Assembly: GCA_013397935.1 (NCBI GenBank)
Contig: VZRN01000755.1
Coordinates: 294,209 to 358,208 of the forward strand
Direction: 5' to 3'
From: Dasyornis broadbenti
Lineage: Eukaryota; Chordata; Aves; Passeriformes; Dasyornithidae
DNA length: 64,000 nucleotides
The notes beneath the pieces are model-generated. The model saw nothing but the letters and a program-made list of their open reading frames with translations, ran no database searches and was not told the DNA's origin. The first letter of the stretch is position 1. The number at the start of each line of letters is the position of its first letter. The position numbers and the translations under genes are program-made. Positions 39,404 through 53,100 of this stretch are shown here, one piece after another.

Positions 39404-40225
39404 TGTTTGCAGAACGAAGGAGTTTCTTCCTACCTGTCTGTGTAGGTCTCTAATTCAGTCACAGGTAATCTAAGTCCTCAAATGAGGCTGTTGGAGAACC
39501 AGAAATACTTTAAACAGATTTATTTCTAATTGACTAGATTTCATGTTGATTGTACTCCTGGAAGTCCTGATTAAGTGAATTCATTACCATTTATAATTTC
39601 TTGACAGCACACTTTGGAGATTCCAGCCATGGAAATTATCACCGTCTAATCAAGACATGCAAACTGAATATAAAAGCACTTTCCAAAAAATATCTTGATT
39701 GAATCAGGATAGAAAATAATCCTAATAAGAAAACCAGTACCACTTGCACTCCAGGCACACCACTATCAGTTCCTGCCACAGGGAAAGTATTTAGTAGAAG
39801 ATCTTACGAAATATTCCAAGGGAGCAGCTGATGGCACAGGATTTGCCAGAAACCTTTGTGAAGGATGTGTGACCATGATTTCCTGGGAATGAAAAGCACT
39901 GGCCAGGAACACCGTGCTTGGAAGGAACTCCTGGTTTTCTCTAAAACTGGCGGCTGGGACGACCCCGTAAGAGGCACCCCTGGCTTTGCTGCTCCAGGTG
40001 CGTTGCTGATGGGATTAATTGTGATGCAAAGCTCATTTCCTGACGCTGCTGCTGCCAGAGCTACCTGTGCCTGCACCTCATCACTGGGGAGGAGCAGCAT
40101 GCAGGCAGCAGATGAGCAGGGAAGGCAATAATTAAGCTCCTCGTGAACCAAATCCTTCAGGACATACCCATTAATGAGATTTACAAAACCCCCTCTCTGC
40201 TTTGCTGTTTGCAGGAACGGAGGAG

Positions 40226-40536
40226 GCAGAGCTGGCATGAGGAAAGCCCTTTTCAGCATTAACATAAATAAATAAATATTTTCTTTTTCACACTTTTAAA
40301 GAAACGAAGCATTACAAAGAGATTTGCTGTTTGGTTTTACGTCTGCTTAATGTTCTCCCACAGCTTTTATTTAGTCTCTCTCACAGTTGGTTTTGGGGTT
40401 TTTTTCACACTTGCCATCACTTGCTGCCTCATCTCAAAAGTTTTCTGCAGTTCTTAATAAACCCAAACTTCTCCCCTTGGTTTTTCAGTCACACATGGAG
40501 AGTGAGCATTCCAGCATACCAGCTGAATTTTCATAC
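40226..40536 (-). repeat. Right arm of a large inverted repeat
   Basis: Partner of 39097-39403, separated by about 820 bases. Open frames on opposite strands in the two arms give the same peptide (LLPHLKSFLQFLINPNFSPW), confirming the symmetry. This peptide is not a recognised protein. The arm is followed directly by a CR1 fragment. Confidence 0.93.
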
Positions 40537-40550
40537 ATGCTTCTAAGAGG

Positions 40551-40792
40551 GAGCTTATATAAAAGAAGGAGAGTGACTTTTTCCACAGGCAAATAGTGAC
40601 AGGACAAAGGGGAATGGTTTTAAACTGAAAGAGGAGAGGCTTAGATTAGGAAGAAATTCTTTACGCAGGGAGTAGTGAGGCCCCGGCACAGGGTGCCCAG
40701 AGAAGCTGTGGCTGCTCCAATCCTGGAAGGGCCCAAGGCCAGGCTGGACAGGGCTTGGAGCACCCTGGGATAGTGGAAGGTGTCCCTGCAAA
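40551..40792 (+). mobile_element. CR1 LINE 3' fragment
   Basis: Contains aatggttttaaactgaaaga, the gtgaggccccggcacagggt block, gcccagagaagctgtggctg and gacagggcttggagcaccct, as in CR1 3' ends. The final part (cccttccaacccaaaccatt and tail) is missing. It starts about 15 bases after the right arm of the large inverted repeat. Confidence 0.9.
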
Positions 40793-43700
40793 CTTCAACA
40801 TTTCAGCCAATAAAGCACATTTCTCCCCATCAACTCAATACACTGTCAAATACGATATTTAAAATCCAAATTTGCACACCTCTTTCTTCACTTTTCTGTT
40901 TTGATTTTTCTGTTCTGATTTGGTTATCATTTATCTTTGATAGTGGCCCTGCCACAGGAAAGCAAACAGTCAATTATTAAATGCCCTGAGAAGCTAGAAA
41001 CTTGTTGGACCGAGCTTTGAGGCACACACATTTTTTAAATCTTTTTCTCCTTTTTCCATTTTTTACAGGCTACTGCTCCACATTATGCTGCTTCATGTCA
41101 CCACACACCTCACAGCAATCCATCTGACACATTTTACATAATTTTTGTCTTTTCACCCTCACTCCAGTGCTCATCCAAAGGTGCTGTTAGGACTCACTAT
41201 CTAATCTTTGATCTGTGTTCCTAAATGCACATTGACACAGACAGTGCAAGAAAAGGCACCTTCAGTTCCTCTTATCACAGAGAAAATGAGTTTTTTAGTT
41301 TTCACATTATATAGAAGCATCAAGCCTTACCAAAAGAAACCGAATTTTCAATCAGTGTCATTTTTGTTCTAGTTTTCTTAGTTTAATGTTTCTATTTATT
41401 TTGTAACGATTGAACCGGAAGCCAAGAAAATAATTTTACTTTAAGAAATTGTTTTATATAGAATGTTCGAAGTCGTCTCCAGAATGCTGCCAAAACGTTT
41501 TGAACTGTGTTTTAAAAGAATCAGAGAAAAGCACAGATAAAGGCATTTATAATAAATGGGGAGACTAGAAGGCTTTATTAATAGGAAACACTGAAAATGC
41601 AGCATTTAGATAAGGTAAAAGAGATAAAAGAAACATGATTGTGCTGCATCACAAATCCATCAGGTCTCACCTAACTGTATGACAGCACAAAACCCAAGAA
41701 ATTCCTCATCCAGTTCTAACATCAGCTGCAAAGTTGCAGGACACTCATTAATAAATTGCTCCTAGATAAAAACAGAGGGGTTGTCATGCCTACTACAAGA
41801 AGCGTGATAACGTTAGTCTACCTGCCAGTTCATATTTCACTTTGGGGAGGAGGAGGATAAAAGACAACAAGATCTTCCAGCCACCTTCACCCCAGGCTTG
41901 AGTCAAGCTGCAAATTCCTCCGCTCTGAGATCATTTTTGTAACCCACCCAACACCATAATATTTTCCCTGGTGGAGATCAAGCAGGTTTTTGAAGCATTT
42001 TTGACCACCTGTTTGCTGAAAAATTCACGTCTGCAGAATCCTGCATGACCCAGCGTTGAGGCCCTGGGTTGTCACTGCAGGTTTGCCCACCTGACACAAA
42101 CAATTTCAACATTTTCTCTCCAAATCAGCTTGGCACACTTACCTGTCAACACAGGTGACAGCAACAGCGTCAAGATATCATCAGAACCTAGTTCTCTTTC
42201 ATCTCAGATTCCTGAAAAAAAACACAGAAAGATGTAAAGAGTTATGCACAAAGAATGAAATTAACTGACCCAACGGCCCTATTTAAAATCTATGAAGCAG
42301 AAACGCTCAAGGAGAACTTTTTTTTCCCCACAAAGGAGATTTTGATAGTAGAAAGAGACGAAGTTTACTACGCTGCAGATTTCCAACATATTCCTCATAC
42401 TGCAACATAAAGATTATGCATAGCTTTGCAAGTACAGAGCCTGCCATGGCCTCACTCACTCCAGAGTGCTGCTGGCAGCATGAAGTCAGTACTGAGACAA
42501 AAATAGGCTCCTCTGGTTATCAAGAAAGACATAATTTCAGGCCAGATCTGACAGAAGGTGAAAGGTGCTGCTCTGCTGTTTCCCCACAAACATCTTCCTT
42601 GATTTAAGTCTTGCCAAAGCTCTGAGCATCCCAGGAATGTGCATCTGCTGAGCAGCCCAAATGCGAGCAGTGAGATGCTTGGGTTTTCCCCCTCAAGTCC
42701 AGCTGAGACCCTGAAATTAGGGTCTGCTGTCTCCAGGCCGCCAAAGAGATTCCCCAAATCTGCAAGCATGTGCTGAGTATCCCAGTCCACCAGCTCTGGG
42801 CACAGCAGGGACAGCCTATACCCAGCTGTGCTCCCAAGTGTGTCTGACTGGATTCAAATTTCATTGCCTTCATTGAGGCTAGAAGATCATGCTAAAAAAA
42901 ATTCTTTCCTGTTATGTGTTTTCCTCTTTTTACAGATATCAATGGAAAAGAAAACCCAGGTATTTCCATTGCAGAAGTTTGACAAACTCTGCTTTTTGTT
43001 GTACTCTGGTGTATGGTTCTCCATCAGAAAATACTGCTGGATTATTATACTTGCGGTGTATTTAGGCCCATTCTTTATTTTAAAGACAAACTTTGACATA
43101 TTTCACTAAAAATAAACATTCCTATCCAAAATGTTCTGAGTAGGAAGAAAAAACTTGCAAATCTGTCTCCAGCACCTGTGTGATTCTGCACAACTCTCTT
43201 ACAGCAGCCACAAAAGAAACAATTGAAGGACATTTCCCACACTGAACTACTGTATTTTGTGCCAGTGTCACCTGCACTTGAGATTCAGCCCAGCAAGTTT
43301 TGCATTTTAAGGGTGTGATAAAAATGTGATCTCCATGACCACTGGGGCTCCAGGAAAGGTAGGTGAAAAATTCAGCAGCTGCTCCTCACAAGGCTAAAAC
43401 CAGAATCTATGCAAGGAAAGAAATCAGAAGATTGAAAGTAAAGCAAAATAAACAGACCTAACAGGTTTCTTAATCTCTGAGATGGGATAAGCTGCTGCTT
43501 CTTTTGAGCTCTCTCTTTTACACACACCAGTTTTCAGTTTCTAAATGGATCCAGAGAGAGGAAGAATAACTTGGGCCTGGATCTATCAGAGAAAAACTTT
43601 CCAAAACTGCTCTCAAATGCTGACACATCAGCTCACCATATTCCAAGACCAGGCTTTGTCGGCTTTAGAAGAGGTTTACAACTTGGTCAGTTTGGGATAA

Positions 43701-46700
43701 TATTGCTAAGGTTGACTGAAGATCAGATCACAGCAACAGCTTGCACCTTAGGCAAATATTTTTGGACTTTGTTGGTAAATAACAGAAATAACAAAGGCAA
43801 CAGAAATGTTAAGCATTCAGCTGCTGAATACCCTACACAAATAAATTCATTGCAGGGAACCTTTGCACTTGATTGTGGAAGAGAGGAAAATGCCAGCAGT
43901 TTGTGTGGAGGCCAAATTCTTGTTTTTACAAAAAATACCCAGCAGCATGATTCCACTTTGCATTTTGGATGGTAACTTGTTTTTCACTGTGCCCTCCAGA
44001 GCTAACCCCAAGGATGAGCAAATCAACTTGTAAACTCGTGGCTTGCCAAGAGCTGGGAACAGCTCTTTAAATGAAGAGTATTTATAAACTGCAAATTCAT
44101 AGGAAAAAAAAATAAATGGTGCCAATCCTGGCTTCTTAATGAGGCTGAATATGTTACACAGTGGAGAAAGGCACTGGAAGAGTGAGCAACTGTCCTCTCT
44201 CCTGTTTCTGCAAAAGGATTCTCTTAACTGGCAAAAGGATTTCTCCACTGGCAGAGAAAAATGGAGTCCCTTCTCAGATCCTGCTTTTCCCTCTCCTCAA
44301 GCACAGGATCAGTCGAGCAGAAGCTCCTCTTTCTCTCAGAGCCTCCGATGCATCCCTAAATGAATCTCTGTGCTGTGAAATCCCTGGTTACTGCACATCC
44401 CCAGCACTTCCCGCTGCAAGGGGTTTCCCTTCCAGACATCGCTTCCATGTGTGGCTGGGCAAGAGGGCAGGGCCATGCATGGGCTCATCCCTCAGGAAAA
44501 AACAAACCACGACAGCAAATGTGCTTTTCCCTCCGTGGGAGCTCCAGTATGGGTCTCTCTCACACCTAATCCCCCATTTTTAACATGCTTGTAGGACCAT
44601 AACACCTTCAGGGATCTCTGATCCTTCAAAAACTTTGGCTGAAGTTGAGCAGTAAATTCCAGAGCCATTGGGAAGTGGTGGGAGACGGATAAGGAGGGGA
44701 GGAAAGGCTGACAGTCACACAAGCCATTTTCCTGATCAAATCCAGCTATAAAAGGCCAGGCTAACTCCGAGCCAAGCCAAACAAGCAGTGCAGTTGGTGA
44801 TTTCCACACAATTCAGTGCTGAGCACTGAAGAGATGTGACATTTTTGCAGAGTGCACTGTAGCAGTGGTAACTTGGTTCAGGGAGCAGCAGAACTGCAGC
44901 CATGAAGTATTTATAGACCTCTCTCCTCAGCTCCCTATCCCTGCTCTTTTCCCCCCCGGCAAATCAGCCGGGACGCTGCCTCCCAAGCCCAGCTGCTGCC
45001 ACTGCTGGAGGAGAGCCCTCTGTGCTGCAGAGGGAACATTCCCAAAAGATGTGACACAGGGCAAACCTTCCCCCAGATCTGGCAAAATAAGAAAACATTC
45101 CGATAATCGTATGAATTTTAGCAAGCGGAATGAAAATGTCGAGATCTTCCCGTTTTTCCAGAGCTTAAGGAATTTTCCACGCAGGAAGGTAACTCCGTTT
45201 GTGGGTGTTTCTCTGTGCCCAGGTGCACACCCAGGAAAGGAAAAGTTGCTAACTAAAAAGAGCAAAGCTCAAGAAAATTCAACTACAAGCATGCATTTAT
45301 TCTGACTCGGACAAACAAGTCAACAAAAATCACACCACCCTATCGGCGATCTCGAGTGAATGTTTCTGCCTAACTTCTTAATTCTCTTCCAAAGCCAGAG
45401 AATTCCCAGTTTGTGTTTCTGAGCTGCCTCCCAGCTGACCAGCCAGCTTATCTGCACAGATGCCTGCACAGGCACAGAGAAACATCCATCTCTGTTAATT
45501 CATGAGCACGGCACAGAGAAGGGATACACTGGAGCACTTGGGAGCATTCAGTGACAGGATGAGCATGCCTCAATTAATACAACTTCAAATGACACGTTTC
45601 ATTCATTTAACCCTGACTGTTCTGAGCACAAACACGGTCACAGCACCCTGTTTCCTCTGTTGTCAGGTGCATAAAAATGTCACCCACCTTGAAGACCCTC
45701 TTAGTAGCACGTAGGCTCCTGTTTATCCTAGCAGCCTCTGAAATCAAAGGTATTTTATATCTGATGTCTACAGAACTGAAAACCAGCAAAGTTCATTTGA
45801 CTACAGAACCCTTAACCCGACCCATCTGAGTTAAAAACCTGCTAAATCAGGCCAGTCATGCCGCACGGAAGTCCTGACTGCTGCTTTAACAGAAAACTCG
45901 TGTAATTTATAGGGAGCTGAAGGCACTTTGCACTGCCAGGCTGCAGGCAGTCCATTAGGTTAGCAATTCTCAGAGACTCCCAGATGTCTTTAACACTAAT
46001 AGAGTCCACACGCACTGAATTCTGCACTTTCCCCCAAGTTAAATTGAGAGCTCAACTACTGAGGGAAGCACCAAGATCAAGGCTTGTGTCTCCAGCACAT
46101 GATGGATTCAAATCCTGCCCGGGACAGATGTAACAACCAAAGCTGATTCGATTTCAGCTCAGCAAAGAACAAGGCAGTGAATGAGCTGAAAAATGAATGT
46201 AGCAAGGGAAGAGCTACCTGAGATTTTGGGAGACCACTATCAGCTAATCCTGCCATTGTGTAAAGCCAGAGCTAACAAAGCCTGGTCACAAGGTGGAAAT
46301 GGCAAACAGAATCAGGAAAACTGTTCAAGGAAGTGGGGAAACAGTTCTTTTATTCATCAGGAGACACCGTATTTGGGCCCATATTTAAAATTCTGAATAG
46401 AATTCCACATGGAGCTTTTCAGAACTAAATATGAAGTCTACAGCTGCTCAAACGCTTGCTGGAATGAACTCACACATTTGTACCTCTCTTGGTGTTTTTG
46501 CTATGCTCCACTACTCTAATCTTTTTTTCCTCAGCAGCCTAAACATAATGGCCTAAATGCCTGTATATTGTGTGCTAGCAAAGAATGATCTTCAGAAACA
46601 CCAGATGCTTTGTGGCTTCAGATTATTCACTGCTCATGGCAGCAAGTTCATGCTAGCAGCAAAAAAATAAATCCCAAAATTAAATTCCCGTCCAAATCTC

Positions 46701-49208
46701 AACAATATTAATATGCACTGCTAATTTCATATACATTAAAGACAGAGAACCTCCACAGTCCCATATATTGCCTCTTGGAAAGCACTTAAAGCCACAACAC
46801 ATAAAGAATAATTCCAGATAGGTCTAGCATTAGATCCTGTATTTTGGTTGTCTGATCATAGTAGGTTCAAAAAAAAAAAAGTTCAGATATGGAAAGAAAA
46901 ATCTCTCCTTCTTACGCTTACCTAAACAAAAAATGGCAACATATTTAAAGTAGTAAGGACTACTGCAAATTATCAGCAATCAGTGATGAAAGAAAAGTGT
47001 GCCCTCAGTTCATGGCTCATAATTATTTCATTTCCCAAATACTGCAAAAAATCCCTGATAACTGCTAAATTATAAAAGCTCTCCAAAGAGCCAGAAGGTG
47101 CACGCCTTGGATGTAATTTTTCATGTAACTCCCCAGCTCTGTCCAACTCAATGAATTCAATCCTAAATTTTGCACTGAAAAGTTCCTGGTCTTTTGTTCT
47201 ATGTGAACTTTGAAACTCAGGTTCACAGGAAATCTTGTACCCATTTCCTACCTATCCTGACACTGGAATTTTTTTGAGGTCAAAGGAAAACCTGTTGATT
47301 GTAACACCAAAAAAAGGCAAGCTGGTGGTGTTTTAGACTTCAGCACTTTCAAAGGGCTGTAAATGTTAACAGCTGCTGACCAAAAAGAAAAAAATATTTC
47401 CAAGAAGTGAATGAAATCCAGAGATTCTGATTACCTAAAAGGGAGAGACAGCCTGACTTCACTCCCAGTAGCAGAATTCTGTGTTTGCTGTGCTTTTAGC
47501 AGTCCAGATGGCTCTGTTTTATTTACATGTCCCATCTAAACAATCACTGCTGCGTTGTGGCAACACTTGTCACTGTTGTGACAACAGGAGGGAGATCACT
47601 CCCCTCAGTTATAAATCACAAATCACTGAGGGCAGCTGCAGCCTCTGCTTCTTTATCATCCCCCTTCAAGACAGGAATTTTAGTGAAAGATGGGAACCTA
47701 TTAACTCTGCTGGCTGAGCTATGCTAAGTGGAGAGAGATGAAAGATGGAGAAATGAAAGGGAGAGAAGCCAGCGTCGTGACTGACATGGGCAAGGACAGC
47801 CTTGGTGACCTGCTCACAAATGAATTATTCAGCTGCCAGGTCCTGCCTGCAACTCCACCGGAGTGAACACGCAGGTCAACCCAGCCCCATCCTGTTCAGT
47901 TTCTTGGCAACACATTCAGGTTGGTGTAAGAGGACAGGATGGTTGGTATTTGGGGGTATTGGGTTAAAAACCAGTTTATATTACTCTAGCTGTATTTCAG
48001 TGAAAGAGAAATGCAAGAGAAAGTGCAATATATTGTACTTTAAAGTGCACTATTTCCAGTCATTTTCAAATTAGTGTATCAATCTCTCCTGGAAGATTAA
48101 ACTCTTTAAACACCGTGACAGTAATCTCAATAATAAATACCTGCGCTGATCTAAAACGTGGTGAAGGTCTAGCAAGGAAATCACCATGTGCATAACAAGT
48201 CACAAAGGTTAAGAGCTGCAGCCGTGTGATCTCAAGAAATTCATCAGGCCTAATTAAGCTGACGGCACACAGGCTCTCCATGGAGAAAATTACAAGCAAA
48301 ACAAGCAACAAAAAGTGAAAACCACACAGAATTTAAAGACTATGGATGTTGCTTGTCAAAATTCAAGTTGTTCAGCTTCTCCCAGCTCAACAGGATCTGG
48401 GACATGGATTCCTGATTCTATCCTAGTTGAGATGGGATCCTCTTCTTTCCCTCAGAGCACAGATAGCAACAACCAAGGTTCAAGGAAACTGGAAGCACGA
48501 CAATGGAAGAATATAAAAGCTCTCAGAACTTAGAAATTCATAAGCATATGTGCATTTCGGACAGCCACATGCAAACAATGCATTAAGATCACAATCCTGG
48601 TTCTAAACAACCAGGTATGAATTTTGAGTCTCCTTAACAGCCCACCATTCCCAGGGAAGTGCATCCCTGATAAAGGGATGGGAGAAAAGAGAATAAAACT
48701 GACAGATGTAGGCAAATCTCAATGGAGAGCTCAAGTTAGAGCAATAAAACCCACGCCAATCAAGCAAATTATGCAACGCTTATTTACCTTTGCTGAAAAC
48801 ACACAGAAATGTTCATTACAGGAGAATTACAACGGGAAAAGAAACCTCTGAGAAGGCAGCTCCTGACATTTCATATAAAGGACAGCTGAGTCCAGCTGTC
48901 TGCAGTGGAGCATCCATGGGACACGGCTGTGTCACACTGCCTGCCCCTCACTGAGCACATCATCTCCCTGAGAATGTCACCCGTGCTGGGGTGACATCCC
49001 CATGGCCAGGAGATGAGCTTGGGACTGGTGTGTCAGCCCTGCGTTGGCTTCACTCTGCACTGAGGCTTTTTGTTCTCCTGGGTGCTGAATCAAAGGCTGA
49101 ATTTAAGGTCTGCTGCCTTGGGGTCTGGGGAGAAGGGGAAACACTGCCCCTTCTCTGAATCACCACAGAGTGAAATTTCGTTTACGAAGATCAACAAAGC
49201 ATCTCAGC

Positions 49209-49222
49209 CACATATATATATA
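49209..49222. repeat. (AT)n microsatellite
   Basis: Short alternating at tract within cacatatatatataaattc. Confidence 0.85.
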
Positions 49223-50170
49223 AATTCCTTGGTCACACAACATATTGCAGGGATCAATTTATTTGTTTGGATTTTCCAGTGAGGATCTTCGCCACAGAAC
49301 ACCCCCTATTCTTTCCACAGGGGCTTTATTTGGCACTGCATCCCTTCTCAATTTATCAATGTAATTCAAGGCCTTCCGTTTTTCCAAACTTGGCACTGCC
49401 TGGAGTACACAAAGTGTAAATACAATTAAAGAAAGCACATAAATTTTCCTCGCACTTTCAAATACGGGTCACTCTGTCTTTTGTCATGTGTTTCTTCCAT
49501 TCACAGTTTGTTCCCTGCCCTGGTACAGGTCAGTCAGTCCTGCCCATGTGACTGAGTTTTGTTGTCCACTAAGTCGTTTGTTTAGTCCTATAAAAACTAT
49601 GAAATAATATAATATTAAGAATACTTATCCCCCAAAAGTAAGGCACTGGAGAAGTCATACACACCTATAAAAAGACACTCAGCTATTACAGATCACTAGA
49701 GCAGCTCTACAATTATGGAGATTGCTGTGTGGAGAAATGACCTTCCGTGCTGAAAAAAATAAATGTTAATACGCCCCTAAGCAGTGTATGGCCATGTAGG
49801 CTGTTAAGTGAATTCAAATATTCATATCCACAGGGTAGTTGCAGCCTCTGAGTCATCATTACCTTAAGAAACAGAGTATTTTTATTCAAATGCAGCCTCA
49901 GACAGAGACAAGCCTGCCCTGAAAGGCAAGGTGTGTGTCTGTCAGGAATAAAGCAAAGCTCATGTGCACCATGTCACCCTGACCTGAGACACAATTAATT
50001 CCAAGGTGCACCACAGAAAGAAAATAAAAGAGAGAGAAAGTCCCTGGGACTTCAAAGAGCACATCTGTGCATGTGAAATACAAACATATTCATTTGCTGA
50101 AAGATGTATAAGGCTTCCATTAAGCAATTGTTTAATCTCCAGGTGACAGAGAATGCTTTTCTGGTTATGT

Positions 50171-50189
50171 GAAAGAAAGAAAGAAAGAA
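50171..50189. repeat. (GAAA)4 microsatellite
   Basis: Four gaaa units plus gaa. Confidence 0.95.
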
Positions 50190-53100
50190 CAGCAGGGAGC
50201 ACAGAAGAGCTGGAAAAGCCACTACTGGAAATAATCCAGAGCAAGATCTGAGCAGTCCGACCATCCTGAGCTACCGTGGGGCATTCCCAAGAGAGCTCTT
50301 CCTCCAAAGAACAGTTCTGGGTCCTGTTTCCCACAGGGAAGGAACGACAAGGTGTCTGTGGAGCACACAGCAAAACTTGCATCACTCTCTAAGCTTAACT
50401 TTCAACAAGGTTTAGGAGAAATCTGGAGGGAGAAGAGAAGCTGGCAACAGGGAGCAGCAGGAGAGAGATGACCGGGTAAGGAAAAGGCATTTTGAATAGG
50501 AAGCTGATTACCATGAAGTGACACAGGCAAAACCAATTCCAAACACACTGCACTGGAAATGGAGCTAATGATTCCCAATCCAGAAAGGCACTATTGTGCA
50601 AATGTCAGTTTTCCATGCTGCATTCACAGGAATAACTGGGATATTGGGAAAGAAATAAAGAACAGAGATATTAAATCACGTTAGAAATATGTGAAACCCA
50701 GCTCCTGACCCTACTCTTTTCTTGTTTCAACAGCAGCATGGGATGAGTGGCTGCATCTCCTCAGCTCTAATCAGCCCCATCCTTATATTTTTCCTTTTAG
50801 CATCAGGAATGTTCTGGCCTTACCAATCCCAGACAAAGTGGGAGAGACCCTTCAGAGGACAAATCCCTTCAAGCACCTCATGGGCCTCATTAATACCGCT
50901 AAACACGATAGGAAACAACCTGAAACAAGTGTCATCACTTAGTGCAAACAGGATCAGCTGTTAATAACCTGTTAGCAGCATTAATTAGCAAATTGGATAT
51001 TCATGCTCATTATCCATCGTTCAATTTGCAAACAATATTTTTGAGCTGATTAGAACACAGCATTATCAGTGAAAGCCCCACCTGAGAGGTAATGTTTTCA
51101 ATTAAGAGCTTACCAAGTTTCCCCATAATGCACTGAGTTTTATTTTTGGACTTCCTAGAAGCTCTGAAAACCTGGCATCCATTGAGACATCATTTCATAG
51201 AGAGAGAATTAAAAAAAAAAAAATAAAATCAATTTCTCTTTTCCCCAAATAAAGCACAATTCCTAAGAGTCTTCCAGCACCCATTGTGCTGTGTTCTCAA
51301 TTTAGAGCTTACTAAGTTTTTCTCCTTGGGATGAAGTGCACATCAATGCTGTGGGTAAGACAAACTAAAGCCCAACTGAAATATTTCTTTTGCCATAATA
51401 AAATTTATCATTTACAGTTACTTATTGAGAAATTACAACAGAATAAACTGTTTACAAAAAAGAAAAAAAAAGAAAAAAGTCCAAATTTCAAACTGAAAAG
51501 CTAAAACTGGCATGCGGTTCAAGCACGTTTTTAATTTTGAAAAGATACAAGGTAATTTTCAAAGTAGAAGCTGACAGACTGGAGAGAAGCTGAAAAACTG
51601 AACAGGAATTTCATGAACAATTCAGCTGTAGCCAAATGCTAAGAGGGCTAAGAAGAAAACAAATAAAAACAGCAATTGCATCAGCATTGTGGAATAAGGC
51701 TTGGGTTGATGATCACACTGATATGGAGTATAAATTATGAGAAGTTTTTATTTAGATTCCACTTCACAGGACTATTTCACACTTCCAGATAACCAGCAAG
51801 GAAATGCTGGTATCTGAAGATCTCAGGAGGATATTATTTTCAGTTTAGGTTAAAAATGATAACACTCTTAGTATCAATAAATATCAATTAAATGAATATA
51901 CTGCTGCACCTGTCATTTTGTACTACAAAATATTCTGCCACGCTGAATAAAAACTATAAGCATGAGCAAACTGCACCAAAAAAATTCAACACACATTTTC
52001 TCCTAAGAGGGTGTAACTGAGAGCCAAGCTGCTGCATTCAGCATCATCTGCACTGTATTTCTGTCCCATCTGGTTTGGCAAGTGAAGGAGTTCTGCAAGA
52101 AGAGAAGCAATAAATCGTTTGAAGAGTTTAATTTCATGAAGTTTTACACCTTCTTTGTCAATCTGAAGTCTCATGGGAGGAAAGTTTCAGAGTAATCCTC
52201 AAAGTTTTAGCCTACCTTTGCTGACAAAAGAGAAAGTCGTATCAAACAGGTGGATTACCACAGGAGAGAAAATTTCAAGGAAATGCTTAAGTTTTCAGTT
52301 GAACTTTGAAAAAGGCTCCTTTTTCTCTTTTCTGCTTTGAAACATAAGAAGGTGTTTATTTCAGGAACTCATTAAAAATGAAGATCACATCCTCTATAGA
52401 AGGGAAAAAGCCACCAGCCACCAACACTGTGATATAGAGACATTTGGGATTAAAAATACAATCCACTGGAAAACAAAGAAACAGAGCACCATGAAATCCC
52501 ATGGAACCCATCCATGGGATTTCAGGCATCACACAGCTGGATGCGAAATATCCCTCTCCTCTGAAGAAAAACAGGGAATATAGTATTACTGGCATATCGT
52601 AGGGAGAGAACAGACAAAAGAATTAAAAAGCAAAATACTACCTTGGACTACTTTTTTTGTGGTATGAATCTTTTAGGGACCTTGACATATTTTCTTCCAT
52701 GTGGCATTTAAGGGCTGCTCTCTGCATTAACGCTTGCAGTTTTGAAGTCTGAATATTGGCATAAATAACCAACTTCAGCAGAGCTCCTGACACCACCTGA
52801 GGGCCTCCAACTAAGGAAAATAATTCGTTCCTCAAATGTTTTCCCTGGATTCTGAAGTGCAAAACTTTCACTTGGCTTCATTCTGCACGTTCAGTTTCCC
52901 TGACTGACAGGCGCGGTGGCATCTACAGTGGCACCCTTTTCACACCTGACTGTACAAGTGCACAGGCCAGAGGAAAAATGCAGGATTTGTCAAAAGTCAA
53001 GCTGGTCCATGATACAAAATGCTATCCTGATGGCAAAGTGACGCATGTTTGTCTTCTATAACACACGAAAAGCGGAGAGTTCAGTTCAGTCTTGCAGAAA

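Noticed and set aside
46100..46135. tRNA-like B-box string (ggattcaaatcctgcc)
   Set aside because: The T-arm stem does not pair and no matching A-box or acceptor stem is seen. It could be a MIR scrap in the other orientation, too short to call.
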